Assembly (NCBI RefSeq): GCF_037204085.1
Contig: NZ_JBBCBW010000010.1
Span: forward strand, 100,252 to 164,251
DNA: 64,000 nt
Reading direction: 5' to 3'
From: Variovorax sp037204085
Lineage (GTDB): Bacteria; Pseudomonadota; Gammaproteobacteria; Burkholderiales; Burkholderiaceae_C
A model generated the notes under the pieces. The model was not told where the DNA came from. It did not search any database and saw nothing but the letters and a program-made list of their open reading frames with translations. Below, piece by piece: positions 41,560 through 49,856 of the stretch; position 1 is the stretch's first letter; every line of letters starts with the position of its first letter. A program made the position numbers and the translations under genes.

Positions 41560-43050
41560 TCAGGCCAGCTTGGCCTTGAGCAGTTCGGTGACCTGGGCGG
41601 GGTTCGCCTTGCCGCCGCTCGCCTTCATCACCTGGCCCACGAGGCCGTTCAAGGCCTTTTCCTTGCCAGAGCGGTACTCGTCGACGTTCTTCTGGTTCTT
41701 GGCAATCACCTCGTCCAGGATCTTGTCGAGCGCGCCGGTGTCGTTCATCGGCTTCAAGTCCTTGGCCTCGATGATGGCGTCGACATTGCTGCCGTCGCCA
41801 GTCCAGAGCGCATCGAACACCTGCCGGGCCGCGTTGTTCGGCAGCGTGCCGTCGGCAACGCGTTGCACCAGCTGGGCCAGCTGCTGAGCGGTGACCGGAG
41901 CGGCTTCGATGCCGATTTCCTGCGCGTTCAGGCGGCGCGCCATTTCGCCGGTGATCCAGTTGCTTGCAAGCTTGGGCGTTGCGCCGGCCTTCACCGCGTC
42001 GTCGAAGTAGCGCGCGAGCGCCGGGCTCTGCGTGAGCTGCGCCGCGTCGTATTCCGACATGCCGTGGTCGCGCACATAGCGCTCGGCCATGGCGCGCGGC
42101 AGCTCGGGCATGGTGGCACGCACCCGGTCGATCCAGTCAGCCGCGATCACCAGCGGCGGCAGGTCCGGATCGGGGAAGTAGCGGTAGTCGGCCGAGTCTT
42201 CCTTGGCGCGCATCGCACGCGTCTCGCCCGTGTCGGGGTTGAACAGCACGGTGGCCTGTTCGATCTTGCGGCCGTCTTCGATCTCCTCGATCTGCCAGCG
42301 GATCTCGTAGTCGATGGCCTGCTGCATGAACTTGAAGCTGTTCAGGTTCTTGATCTCGCGACGCGTGCCGAGCTTTTCGCCGGGCCTGCGCACCGACACG
42401 TTGGCGTCGCAGCGGAAACTGCCTTCCTGCATGTTGCCGTCGCAGATGCCGATCCACGTGACGATCTTGTGCAGCTCGCGCGCATAGGCCACGGCCTCGG
42501 CGGTGGAGCGCATGTCGGGCTCGGTCACGATTTCGAGCAGCGGCGTGCCGGCGCGGTTCAGGTCGATGCCGCTCTGGCCGATGAAGTCTTCGTGCAGCGA
42601 CTTGCCCGCGTCTTCCTCGAGGTGGGCACGCACCAGGCGCACCGTCTTCTTTTCTTCGCCCAGGAAGAACGACACCGAACCGCCTTGCACCACCGGAATC
42701 TCGAACTGGCTGATCTGGTAGCCCTTGGGCAGGTCGGGGTAGAAGTAGTTCTTGCGCGCGAAGACGCTGCGCGGCGCAATGTGCGAGCCGAGCGCCAGGC
42801 CCAGCTTGATGGCGCGTTCGACCGCGCCCTTGTTCATCACGGGCAGCGTGCCGGGCAGCGCCAGGTCCACCGCGCAGGCCTGCGTGTTGGGCTCGGCGCC
42901 AAAGGCGGTGGAGGCGCGGCTGAAGATCTTGCTGTTCGTCGACAGCTGCGCATGCGTCTCGAAGCCGATGATGACTTCATAGCCGCGCACCAGCGGGCCG
43001 GTCGGGCGGCCTTGTTGTTGTGCTTCGAAGGTGTTCACGGTCTCGCTCAT
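41560..43050 (-). CDS. gatB: Aspartyl/glutamyl-tRNA amidotransferase subunit B
   Basis: 496 residues. The N-terminal kinase-like domain has G-F-E-T-H-A-Q-L-S-T, the family signature R-N-Y-F-Y-P-D-L-P-K-G-Y-Q-I-S-Q is close to K-N-Y-F-Y-P-D here, and a C-terminal YqeY-like tail ends the protein. GatB phosphorylates mischarged Glu-tRNA(Gln)/Asp-tRNA(Asn). It lies 1 bp from gatA, in the usual gatC-gatA-gatB order. Confidence 0.97.
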   Translation of the reverse strand: MSETVNTFEAQQQGRPTGPLVRGYEVIIGFETHAQLSTNSKIFSRASTAFGAEPNTQACAVDLALPGTLPVMNKGAVERAIKLGLALGSHIAPRSVFARKNYFYPDLPKGYQISQFEIPVVQGGSVSFFLGEEKKTVRLVRAHLEEDAGKSLHEDFIGQSGIDLNRAGTPLLEIVTEPDMRSTAEAVAYARELHKIVTWIGICDGNMQEGSFRCDANVSVRRPGEKLGTRREIKNLNSFKFMQQAIDYEIRWQIEEIEDGRKIEQATVLFNPDTGETRAMRAKEDSADYRYFPDPDLPPLVIAADWIDRVRATMPELPRAMAERYVRDHGMSEYDAAQLTQSPALARYFDDAVKAGATPKLASNWITGEMARRLNAQEIGIEAAPVTAQQLAQLVQRVADGTLPNNAARQVFDALWTGDGSNVDAIIEAKDLKPMNDTGALDKILDEVIAKNQKNVDEYRSGKEKALNGLVGQVMKASGGKANPAQVTELLKAKLA

Positions 43051-43051
43051 T

Positions 43052-44575
43052 TCAAAAGCCCTCCGGCGTGCGCGTGTGCCAGTCGGTGGCCTGCTGGAAG
43101 CGGTGGGCCGCGTTCAGCAGCTTCGCTTCGCCGAAGTAGTTGCCGATCAGCTGCAGGCCCACGGGCATCGGCTTGCCGATGCCCTGCTTCGAGCCTTGCA
43201 TGCCGCTGTCATCGAAGCCCGCGGGCACGCTCATGCCGGGCAGGCCGGCTAGCGAGGCGGGCAGCGTGAAGATGTCCGCCAGGTAGTCGGCCACCGGGTC
43301 GTCGCCATGCTCGCCGATCTTCCAGGCGGTGGTCGGCGCGGCGGGGCCGGCGATCACGTCGCACTGCTTGAAGGCCTGCTGGAAGTCGTCGGCGATCATG
43401 CGGCGCACCTTTTGCGCCTGCAGGTAGTAGGCGTCGTAGTAGCCGTGCGAGAGCACGTAGGTGCCGATCATGATGCGGCGCTTCACTTCGTCGCCAAAGC
43501 CTTCGGCGCGCGTGCGCTCGTACATGTCGCCCAGGTCCTTGTACTGCTTGGCCCGGTGGCCGAACTTCACGCCGTCGAAGCGGCTCAGGTTGCTCGACGC
43601 CTCGGCCGCGGCCAGGATGTAGTACACGGGGATCGACAGTTCGGTGCGCGGCAGGCTCACTTCGACGCGCTTGGCGCCGAGCTTCTCGTATTGCGCCAGC
43701 GCCGCATCGACGGCGGCGCGAACGCCGGGCGCCACGCCTTCGCCGAAGAACTCCTTCGGCACGCCGATGCGCAGGCCCTCGAGCGAGTCGTTCAGCGAAC
43801 GGCTGAAGTCTTCGGCGGGCCTGTCGAGCGAGGTGGAGTCGCGGTCCAGGTCGGGGCCGCAGAAGGCCGACAGCAGCAGTGCGCAGTCCTCCGCCGAGCG
43901 GGCCATGGGGCCGGCTTGGTCGAGGCTCGATGCGAACGCCACCATGCCGTAGCGCGACGCGCGGCCGTACGTGGGCTTGATGCCGGTAATGCCGCAGAAC
44001 GAGGCCGGCTGGCGAATCGAGCCGCCGGTGTCGGTGCCGGTGGCCGCGGGCGCCAAGCGGGCCGCCACGGCCGCCGCGCTGGCGCCCGAGGAGCCGCCCG
44101 GAATGCGCTCGCGGTTCCAGGGGTTTTGCACCGGCACGGCCTTGTCATGGCCGACGGCGGGCACGGCCACGTTCTCGTTGGCCGAGCCCATGGCGAATTC
44201 GTCGCAGCTCAGCTTGCCCAGCGTGACCGCGCCGGCTTCGGCCAGGCGGCGCACCACGGTCGCATCGAAGGGCGAACGGTAGCCCGCGAGCATCTTCGAG
44301 CCGGCGGTGGTGGCGAAATCGGTGGTGACGAAAATGTCCTTGTGCGCAATCGGCACGCCGGCCAGCGCCGGGGCGTTGCCGGTGGCAAGTTGCGCGTCGG
44401 CCGCGCGGGCCTGGGCCAGCGTGACGTCCTCGTTCACATCCACGAAGGTGCCGAGAGACTCGTGGGCCTTCATGCGGCCCAGAAAAACCTGGGAGGCCTC
44501 GACGGCCGAAACCTTGCGGTCCGCCAGGGCCCTGGCCAGGGCGACCACGCCCATCTGATGCAAATCGCCGCTCAT
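43052..44575 (-). CDS. gatA: Aspartyl/glutamyl-tRNA amidotransferase subunit A
   Basis: 507 residues, amidase-signature enzyme with the lysine in P-I-A-H-K-D-I-F, the G-G-S-S-G-A-S-A loop and nucleophile serine in G-T-D-T-G-G-S-I-R-Q-P. GatA frees ammonia from glutamine for tRNA transamidation. Its start overlaps the gatC stop by 4 bp. Confidence 0.97.
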   Translation of the reverse strand: MSGDLHQMGVVALARALADRKVSAVEASQVFLGRMKAHESLGTFVDVNEDVTLAQARAADAQLATGNAPALAGVPIAHKDIFVTTDFATTAGSKMLAGYRSPFDATVVRRLAEAGAVTLGKLSCDEFAMGSANENVAVPAVGHDKAVPVQNPWNRERIPGGSSGASAAAVAARLAPAATGTDTGGSIRQPASFCGITGIKPTYGRASRYGMVAFASSLDQAGPMARSAEDCALLLSAFCGPDLDRDSTSLDRPAEDFSRSLNDSLEGLRIGVPKEFFGEGVAPGVRAAVDAALAQYEKLGAKRVEVSLPRTELSIPVYYILAAAEASSNLSRFDGVKFGHRAKQYKDLGDMYERTRAEGFGDEVKRRIMIGTYVLSHGYYDAYYLQAQKVRRMIADDFQQAFKQCDVIAGPAAPTTAWKIGEHGDDPVADYLADIFTLPASLAGLPGMSVPAGFDDSGMQGSKQGIGKPMPVGLQLIGNYFGEAKLLNAAHRFQQATDWHTRTPEGF

Positions 44576-44871
44576 TCGATCACCTTGGGCACGAGGAACA
44601 GGCCGGCTTCGACGGCCGGGGCGCTCTTCTGGTTGGCTTCGCGGTTGTCGGGTTCGCTCACCACGTCGTCGCGCAAACGCAGGGTGATGTCCTCGATGGC
44701 AGCCACCGGGTGGGCCAGCGGCTCGACGCCGGCGGTGTCGACCGAACGCATACGTTCGACTAAATCGAAAAAGCCGTTAATCTGGCTGAGCATGCGCTCG
44801 CTTTCGTCGGAAGCAAGCTGCAGCCGCGCCAGCGAGGCGATGCGTGCAATATCTGAAGCGGAAAGTGACAT
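44572..44871 (-). CDS. gatC: Aspartyl/glutamyl-tRNA amidotransferase subunit C
   Basis: 99 residues: the N-terminal D-I-A-R-I-A-S-L-A-R-L and a central V-D-T-A-G-V-E-P-L-A-H-P are hallmarks of GatC, the small subunit that stabilises GatA-GatB. The start at 44871 was chosen because it gives the usual length and N-terminus. First gene of the gatCAB operon, divergent from mreB across 216 bp. Confidence 0.95.
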   Translation of the reverse strand: MSLSASDIARIASLARLQLASDESERMLSQINGFFDLVERMRSVDTAGVEPLAHPVAAIEDITLRLRDDVVSEPDNREANQKSAPAVEAGLFLVPKVIE

Positions 44872-45087
44872 GGGTCGAAATGGCTGGAAAACCGGGAGTA
44901 TTCGCACGCCGGAGAGGGTGCTGACACGGGATTCAGAGGGGGATTCAGGTATTATCCCGCCTTTGCCGCAACCCCCGCGAACACGCCGGCTTTTGCGCCA
45001 AAAACGATCAATCCACCCCGTCAAACGACCAAAAAACAGAGAGCGACGACTTGCCGACGCGCAGGCGTGCTCCAGAGGATTCCGCAC

Positions 45088-46131
45088 ATGTTTGGAGCTT
45101 TCCGTCGGTATTTTTCCACCGACCTCGCGATCGACCTCGGCACCGCCAACACACTGATCTTTGCCCGTAACAAGGGCATCGTGCTGGACGAACCCTCGGT
45201 GGTCGCCATCCGCCACGAAGGCGGTCCCCACGGCAAGAAGGTGATCCAGGCCGTCGGCCGGGAAGCCAAGGCCATGCTGGGCAAGGTGCCCGGCAACATC
45301 GAGGCGATCCGCCCGATGAAGGACGGCGTGATTGCCGACTTCGTGATCACCGAGCAGATGATCAAGCAGTTCATCAAGATGGTGCACCCGCGCACGCTGC
45401 TCACGCCGAGCCCGCGCATCATCATCTGCGTGCCCTGCGGCTCCACCCAGGTCGAGCGCCGCGCCATCAAGGACGCGGCCGAAGCCGCCGGAGCTACATC
45501 GGTCTACCTCATCGAAGAGCCCATGGCCGCGGCCATCGGCGCGGGCCTGCCGGTCAGCGAGGCTTCAGGCTCGATGGTGGTCGACATCGGCGGCGGCACC
45601 ACCGAAGTGGGCGTCATCAGCCTGGGCGGCATGGTCTACAAGGGCTCCGTGCGCGTGGGCGGCGACCGCTTCGACGAAGCCATCATCAACTACATCCGCC
45701 GCAACTACGGCATGCTGATCGGCGAGCCGACGGCCGAAGTCATCAAGAAGAACATCGGCTCGGCTTTCCCCGGCTCCGAAGTCAAGGAAATGGAAGTCAA
45801 GGGCCGCAACCTTTCCGAAGGCGTGCCGCGCAGCTTCACCATCAGCAGCAACGAAGTGCTGGAAGCCCTGACCGACCCCCTGAACAACATCGTCTCGGCC
45901 GTGAAAAACGCGCTGGAGCAAACGCCGCCCGAACTGGGCGCCGACATCGCCGAGCGCGGCATGATGCTGACCGGCGGCGGCGCACTGCTGCGCGACCTGG
46001 ACCGCCTGCTTGCCGAGGAAACCGGCCTGCCGGTGCTGGTGGCCGAAGACCCGCTGACCTGCGTGGTGCGCGGCTGCGGCATTGCTCTCGAGCGCATGGA
46101 CCGCTTGGGAAGCATCTTCACGAGCGAGTGA
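45088..46131 (+). CDS. mreB: Rod shape-determining protein MreB
   Basis: 347 residues of the actin-like MreB family: N-terminal F-S-T-D-L-A-I-D-L-G-T-A-N-T (phosphate 1 loop), V-D-I-G-G-G-T-T-E-V-G (phosphate 2) and M-L-T-G-G-G-A-L-L (adenosine motif). It organises lateral wall synthesis. The 216-bp gap upstream to gatC probably holds both promoters; a TATTAT hexamer at 44950-44955 is a possible -10 box, but no good -35 was seen. A terminator follows the gene. Confidence 0.97.
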   Translation: MFGAFRRYFSTDLAIDLGTANTLIFARNKGIVLDEPSVVAIRHEGGPHGKKVIQAVGREAKAMLGKVPGNIEAIRPMKDGVIADFVITEQMIKQFIKMVHPRTLLTPSPRIIICVPCGSTQVERRAIKDAAEAAGATSVYLIEEPMAAAIGAGLPVSEASGSMVVDIGGGTTEVGVISLGGMVYKGSVRVGGDRFDEAIINYIRRNYGMLIGEPTAEVIKKNIGSAFPGSEVKEMEVKGRNLSEGVPRSFTISSNEVLEALTDPLNNIVSAVKNALEQTPPELGADIAERGMMLTGGGALLRDLDRLLAEETGLPVLVAEDPLTCVVRGCGIALERMDRLGSIFTSE

Positions 46132-46150
46132 ATGCGCCACTGTCATCATC

Positions 46151-46182
46151 GGCCGGCCCTGCTTGTGCAGGCCGGCCTTTTT
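46151..46182 (+). terminator. Intrinsic terminator between mreB and mreC
   Basis: GGCCGGCCCTGC and GCAGGCCGGCC form a long GC-rich hairpin with one bulged C and a TTGT loop (46151-46177), followed by TTTTT at 46178-46182. Located in the 83-bp gap between mreB and mreC, it should end most mreB transcripts and reduce mreC/mreD/mrdA expression. Confidence 0.8.
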
Positions 46183-46214
46183 GCCATCTGACGTTGCACA
46201 GCCAGGCCTGAACC

Positions 46215-47180
46215 ATGCCCTTGGGCACGCTCGATCGCACAGCCCCGCCCCTGTTCAACCAGGGGCAGTCGGCCCTGAGCAAGTTGATTTTCTTCGGTGC
46301 GCTCTCGCTGTTCCTGATGGTGGCCGACGCGCGCTTCCATCTGGTTCAGCCGATCCGCGCGGCCGTCGGCGCGGTGCTCTATCCGGTGCAGTGGCTCGCG
46401 CTCAAGCCGGTGCAGTTCGTGGTGGGCGGCAGCCGCTACTTCGAAGACCTGCAAACGGCCCAGCGCAACGAAGAAGAAGCCCGCAAGGCGCTCATGCAGC
46501 AGGCCGAGCGTGCAAGCCAGGCCGACACGCTCGCACAAGACAACGCGCGCCTTCGCGCATTGCTCGAACTGCGCCAGACGACCCAGGCGCCGGGCCGCGC
46601 CGCCGAGGTGCTCTACGACGCCGCCGACCCCTACACGCGCAAGATCGTCATCGACCAGGGGCTCACGCACGGCGTAGCGCCCGGTTCGCCGGTGATCGAC
46701 GCGGACGGCGTGCTCGGCCAGGTGACGCAGGTGCTGCCCTTCACGAGCGAGGTCACGCTGGTGATCGACCGCGACCTTTCCATTCCCGTGCAGAACACCC
46801 GCACCGGCGTGCGCAGCGTGGCTTTCGGTGACGCCTCGGCGCACGGCTCGGGGCTGGAGCTTCGCTTCATGGCCGCCAATGCCGACCTGCAGGAGGGCGA
46901 CCTGCTCTCCACCAGCGGCGTCGACGGCGTCTATCCGCCCGGCCTGCCGGTCGCCAAGATCGAACGCATAGAGCGCCGTGCCGATTCGGCCTTTGCGCGC
47001 ATCTACTGCGTTCCGCTGGCCCGCGTGACGGCCGCGCGCTACGTGCTGGTGCTGGCGCCCACGGGGGCGCCCGCGGCACCGCCAGCGCCGGCCGCTCCCG
47101 CGCGCGGCAAGAAGCCCGAGCCCAAGCCCGCCGCCAAGGCGGACAAGGCCGACAAGAAAGCCGCGGAGCGCGCCCGATGA
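46215..47180 (+). CDS. mreC: Rod shape-determining protein MreC
   Basis: 321 residues: a transmembrane segment near 30-50, a coiled-coil region (about 80-120), then two beta-barrel domains with D-Q-G-L-T-H-G-V-A-P-G-S-P-V and L-S-T-S-G-V-D-G-V-Y-P-P-G-L-P. The last 45 residues are a Pro/Ala/Lys-rich tail. It anchors the elongasome in the inner membrane. mreD overlaps its end by 4 bp. Confidence 0.95.
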   Translation: MPLGTLDRTAPPLFNQGQSALSKLIFFGALSLFLMVADARFHLVQPIRAAVGAVLYPVQWLALKPVQFVVGGSRYFEDLQTAQRNEEEARKALMQQAERASQADTLAQDNARLRALLELRQTTQAPGRAAEVLYDAADPYTRKIVIDQGLTHGVAPGSPVIDADGVLGQVTQVLPFTSEVTLVIDRDLSIPVQNTRTGVRSVAFGDASAHGSGLELRFMAANADLQEGDLLSTSGVDGVYPPGLPVAKIERIERRADSAFARIYCVPLARVTAARYVLVLAPTGAPAAPPAPAAPARGKKPEPKPAAKADKADKKAAERAR

Positions 47181-47698
47181 TCAAACGCCCCGGCCAACAG
47201 CAGCTGCTGCTGCCCGTCAGCCCGCTCTTCATGTGGTCGAGCCTGGTGGTGGCGCTGCTCATCAACATGATCCCGATCGGCCGCGCCGCGTGGATGCCCG
47301 ACCTGCTCGCGCTGGCCATCGTGTTCTGGGGCGTGCACCAGCCGATGCGCGTGGGCATTGGCGCGGCCTTCGTCTTCGGGCTGTGCATGGACGTGCACCA
47401 GGCGTCCATGCTGGGCCAGCATGCGCTGTCCTACACCACGCTGGGCTTCTTTGCGATCACCATCCACCGGCGCCTGCTCTGGTATCCGGTGGCGTCGCAG
47501 GCGCTGCAGGTGCTGCCGCTCTTTGCGCTGTCGCAGTTCATCGAGGTGGTGACGCGCATGATCGGCGGCGGCATCTTTCCGGGCTGGTGGGTGCTGGCCT
47601 CCCCGGTGATCGAGGCCGCGCTGTGGCCGCTGGCAACGGCGCTGCTGCTGGCGCCCCAGCGCCGCACGCCGGAACCCGACGAGAACCGTCCCCTCTAA
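47177..47698 (+). CDS. mreD: Rod shape-determining protein MreD
   Basis: 173 residues with about five hydrophobic segments and a G-L-C-M-D-V-H-Q-A-S-M-L-G-Q-H-A-L-S-Y motif typical of MreD. Inner-membrane partner of MreC. The 64 bp to mrdA hold nothing distinctive. Confidence 0.93.
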   Translation: MIKRPGQQQLLLPVSPLFMWSSLVVALLINMIPIGRAAWMPDLLALAIVFWGVHQPMRVGIGAAFVFGLCMDVHQASMLGQHALSYTTLGFFAITIHRRLLWYPVASQALQVLPLFALSQFIEVVTRMIGGGIFPGWWVLASPVIEAALWPLATALLLAPQRRTPEPDENRPL

Positions 47699-47762
47699 GC
47701 CTGGCAGTCCACCTTTCTATGCATTTGCCAACGCACTTGCACGCGCCTAAGCTCACGCCGCC

Positions 47763-49730
47763 ATGACCGAAATCCGCAACGTTGCCGCCGACCTCGCGCG
47801 CTTCAAGCGCCGCGTGATCGTGATCGGCATGGTGGTGCTCTTCGCCTTCGGGCTGCTGGGCTCACGGCTGTTCTATCTGCAGGTGGTGCGGCACGACGAC
47901 CTGGCCGAGCAGGCCGAGAGCAACCGCACGGCCATCGTGCCGGTGGTGCCGAACCGCGGGCTCATCCTCGACCGCAACGGCATCGTGCTGGCCTCCAACT
48001 ACTCGGCCTACACGCTGGAGATCACGCCTTCCAAGGTGGGCGACGTCGAAGAGACCATTGACGCCCTGACCCAGGTGCTCGAGGTTTCGCCGCGAGACCG
48101 CCGCCGCTTCAAGCGCCTGCGCGAAGACTCTCGCAGCTTCGACTCCATTCCGATCCGCACCCGCCTGAGCGACGAGGAAGTGGCCCGCTTCGCGGCGCAG
48201 CGCTACCGTTTTCCGGGCGTGGAAATCAAGGCGCGGCTGTTCCGCAACTATCCGCACGGCGAGGTCGCCTCGCACGTGCTCGGTTATATCGGCCGCATCA
48301 ACCAGCGCGAGAAGACCGCGATGGAAGACTGGGCCGAGGAAGACCAGGCCAACTACAAGGGCACCGACTACATCGGCAAGCTCGGCATCGAGCAAAGCTA
48401 CGAAAAAACGCTGCACGGCCAGACCGGCGTCGAGCAGATGGAAACCTCGGCCGGCGGCCGCGCGGTGCGCCGGCTTGCCAGCCATCCAGCCACGCCGGGC
48501 AACACCGTGATGCTGTCGCTCGACATCAAGCTGCAGAAGCTGGTCGAAGACATGTTCGGCGACCGCCGCGGCGCGCTGGTGGCCATCGACCCCAAGACCG
48601 GCGAGGTGCTGGCCTTCGTGAGCAAGCCGACCTTCGACCCCAACCTTTTCGTTGAAGGCATCGACACCGAAAGCTGGAAAGAGCTCAGCGAATCGCTCGA
48701 CAAGCCGCTGCTCAACCGGGCCCTGCGCGGCACCTACCCGCCCGGCTCCACCTACAAGCCCTTCATGGCGCTGGCCGCATTGCAAACCGGCAAGCGCGGC
48801 GCCAGCGTGGTGGTGAACGACCCGGGGTACTTCAACTTCGGCGGCCACCGCTTCGGCAGCCCCGAAGGCAACCTGGGCGGCGTCGACATGCGGCGTTCGA
48901 TCCAGGTGTCGAGCAACATTTATTACTACTCGCTCGCCAACGAGATGGGCGTGGACCTGATCCACGACTTCATGAAGCCGCTGGGCTTCGGGCAGCTCAC
49001 AGGCATCGACCTGGGCGGCGAGGTGCGCGGCGTGCTGCCCAGCACCGAGTGGAAGCGCAACGCCTACAAGCGGCCCGAGCAGAAGAAGTGGTACGCGGGC
49101 GAAACCATTTCGCTGGGCATCGGACAGGGCTACAACACCTTCACCATGCTGCAGCTCGCGCAGGCCACGGCCATCGTGGCCGACGGCGGGCTGAAGCGCA
49201 AACCGCATCTGGTGCTGGCCACGCGAAACACCGTCAGCGGCGAAGTGGCCCCGCTGCCGCAGCCGCCGGCCGAGAACCTGGGCTACACCGCGGCCAACGT
49301 CGCTGTGATTCGCGAAGGCCTGACCAGCGTGGTCACCAGCGGCACGGCGCGCAGCGTGTTTGCCGGCGCGGGCTATCAGGCGGCTGGCAAGACGGGTACC
49401 GCGCAGGCCGTGACCCAGGCGCAGAACACCAAGTACAACGCCCGCGCACTCGAAGAGCATCAGCGCGATCACGCGCTGTTCATGGCGTTTGCACCCGTCA
49501 GCAACCCGAAGATCGCCGTGGCGGTGATCGTCGAGAACGCCGGTTGGGGTGCCGGCGCCGCGGCGCCCATTGCCCGCCGCGTGTTCGACTACGTGTTGAT
49601 GGACCAGTACCCGAGCGAGGCCGACATGGCCGCCGTCAGGATCGGCAAGGCCGGCGCGCCGATCGGCAAGCCGCGCGTGGCGAGTGAAGTGGCTTGGCCG
49701 GTGGCCGGGACCGCCGCGGCCGCGCCTTGA
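47763..49730 (+). CDS. mrdA: Penicillin-binding protein 2 (elongasome transpeptidase)
   Basis: 655 residues: one transmembrane helix (about 18-40), a dimerisation domain, and a transpeptidase domain with S-T-Y-K at 329-332, S-S-N at 383-385 and K-T-G-T-A further on. It cross-links peptidoglycan during rod elongation. rodA, which often follows mrdA, is not found here; the next gene is fahA on the opposite strand. Confidence 0.96.
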   Translation: MTEIRNVAADLARFKRRVIVIGMVVLFAFGLLGSRLFYLQVVRHDDLAEQAESNRTAIVPVVPNRGLILDRNGIVLASNYSAYTLEITPSKVGDVEETIDALTQVLEVSPRDRRRFKRLREDSRSFDSIPIRTRLSDEEVARFAAQRYRFPGVEIKARLFRNYPHGEVASHVLGYIGRINQREKTAMEDWAEEDQANYKGTDYIGKLGIEQSYEKTLHGQTGVEQMETSAGGRAVRRLASHPATPGNTVMLSLDIKLQKLVEDMFGDRRGALVAIDPKTGEVLAFVSKPTFDPNLFVEGIDTESWKELSESLDKPLLNRALRGTYPPGSTYKPFMALAALQTGKRGASVVVNDPGYFNFGGHRFGSPEGNLGGVDMRRSIQVSSNIYYYSLANEMGVDLIHDFMKPLGFGQLTGIDLGGEVRGVLPSTEWKRNAYKRPEQKKWYAGETISLGIGQGYNTFTMLQLAQATAIVADGGLKRKPHLVLATRNTVSGEVAPLPQPPAENLGYTAANVAVIREGLTSVVTSGTARSVFAGAGYQAAGKTGTAQAVTQAQNTKYNARALEEHQRDHALFMAFAPVSNPKIAVAVIVENAGWGAGAAAPIARRVFDYVLMDQYPSEADMAAVRIGKAGAPIGKPRVASEVAWPVAGTAAAAP

Positions 49731-49737
49731 TGGTCTC

Positions 49738-49848
49738 TCTCCCTCTCCCTCTGGGAGAGGGTTGGGGTGAGGGCAAGCGGCAGTCGGGCCCGCGCGATGT
49801 TGTGAGGCCGACAGCCCTCACCCTAGCCCTCTCCCAGGGGGAGAGGGG
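49738..49848. repeat. REP-like inverted pair, copy 2
   Basis: Same arrangement as 27324-27437: unit at 49738-49774 with CCCTCTCCCTCTGGGAGAGG and the GGGGTGAGGGC tail, and an inverted unit at 49814-49848, about 39 bp apart. It fills the gap between the convergent mrdA and fahA genes. The two hairpins might also slow convergent transcription. Confidence 0.9.
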
Positions 49849-49856
49849 ACAACACC

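Noticed and set aside
44950..44955. mreB promoter with TATTAT -10 box
   Set aside because: The nearest -35-like hexamer (CTGACA at 44921) is 23 bases away, too far for a normal sigma-70 promoter, so it is not listed as a feature.
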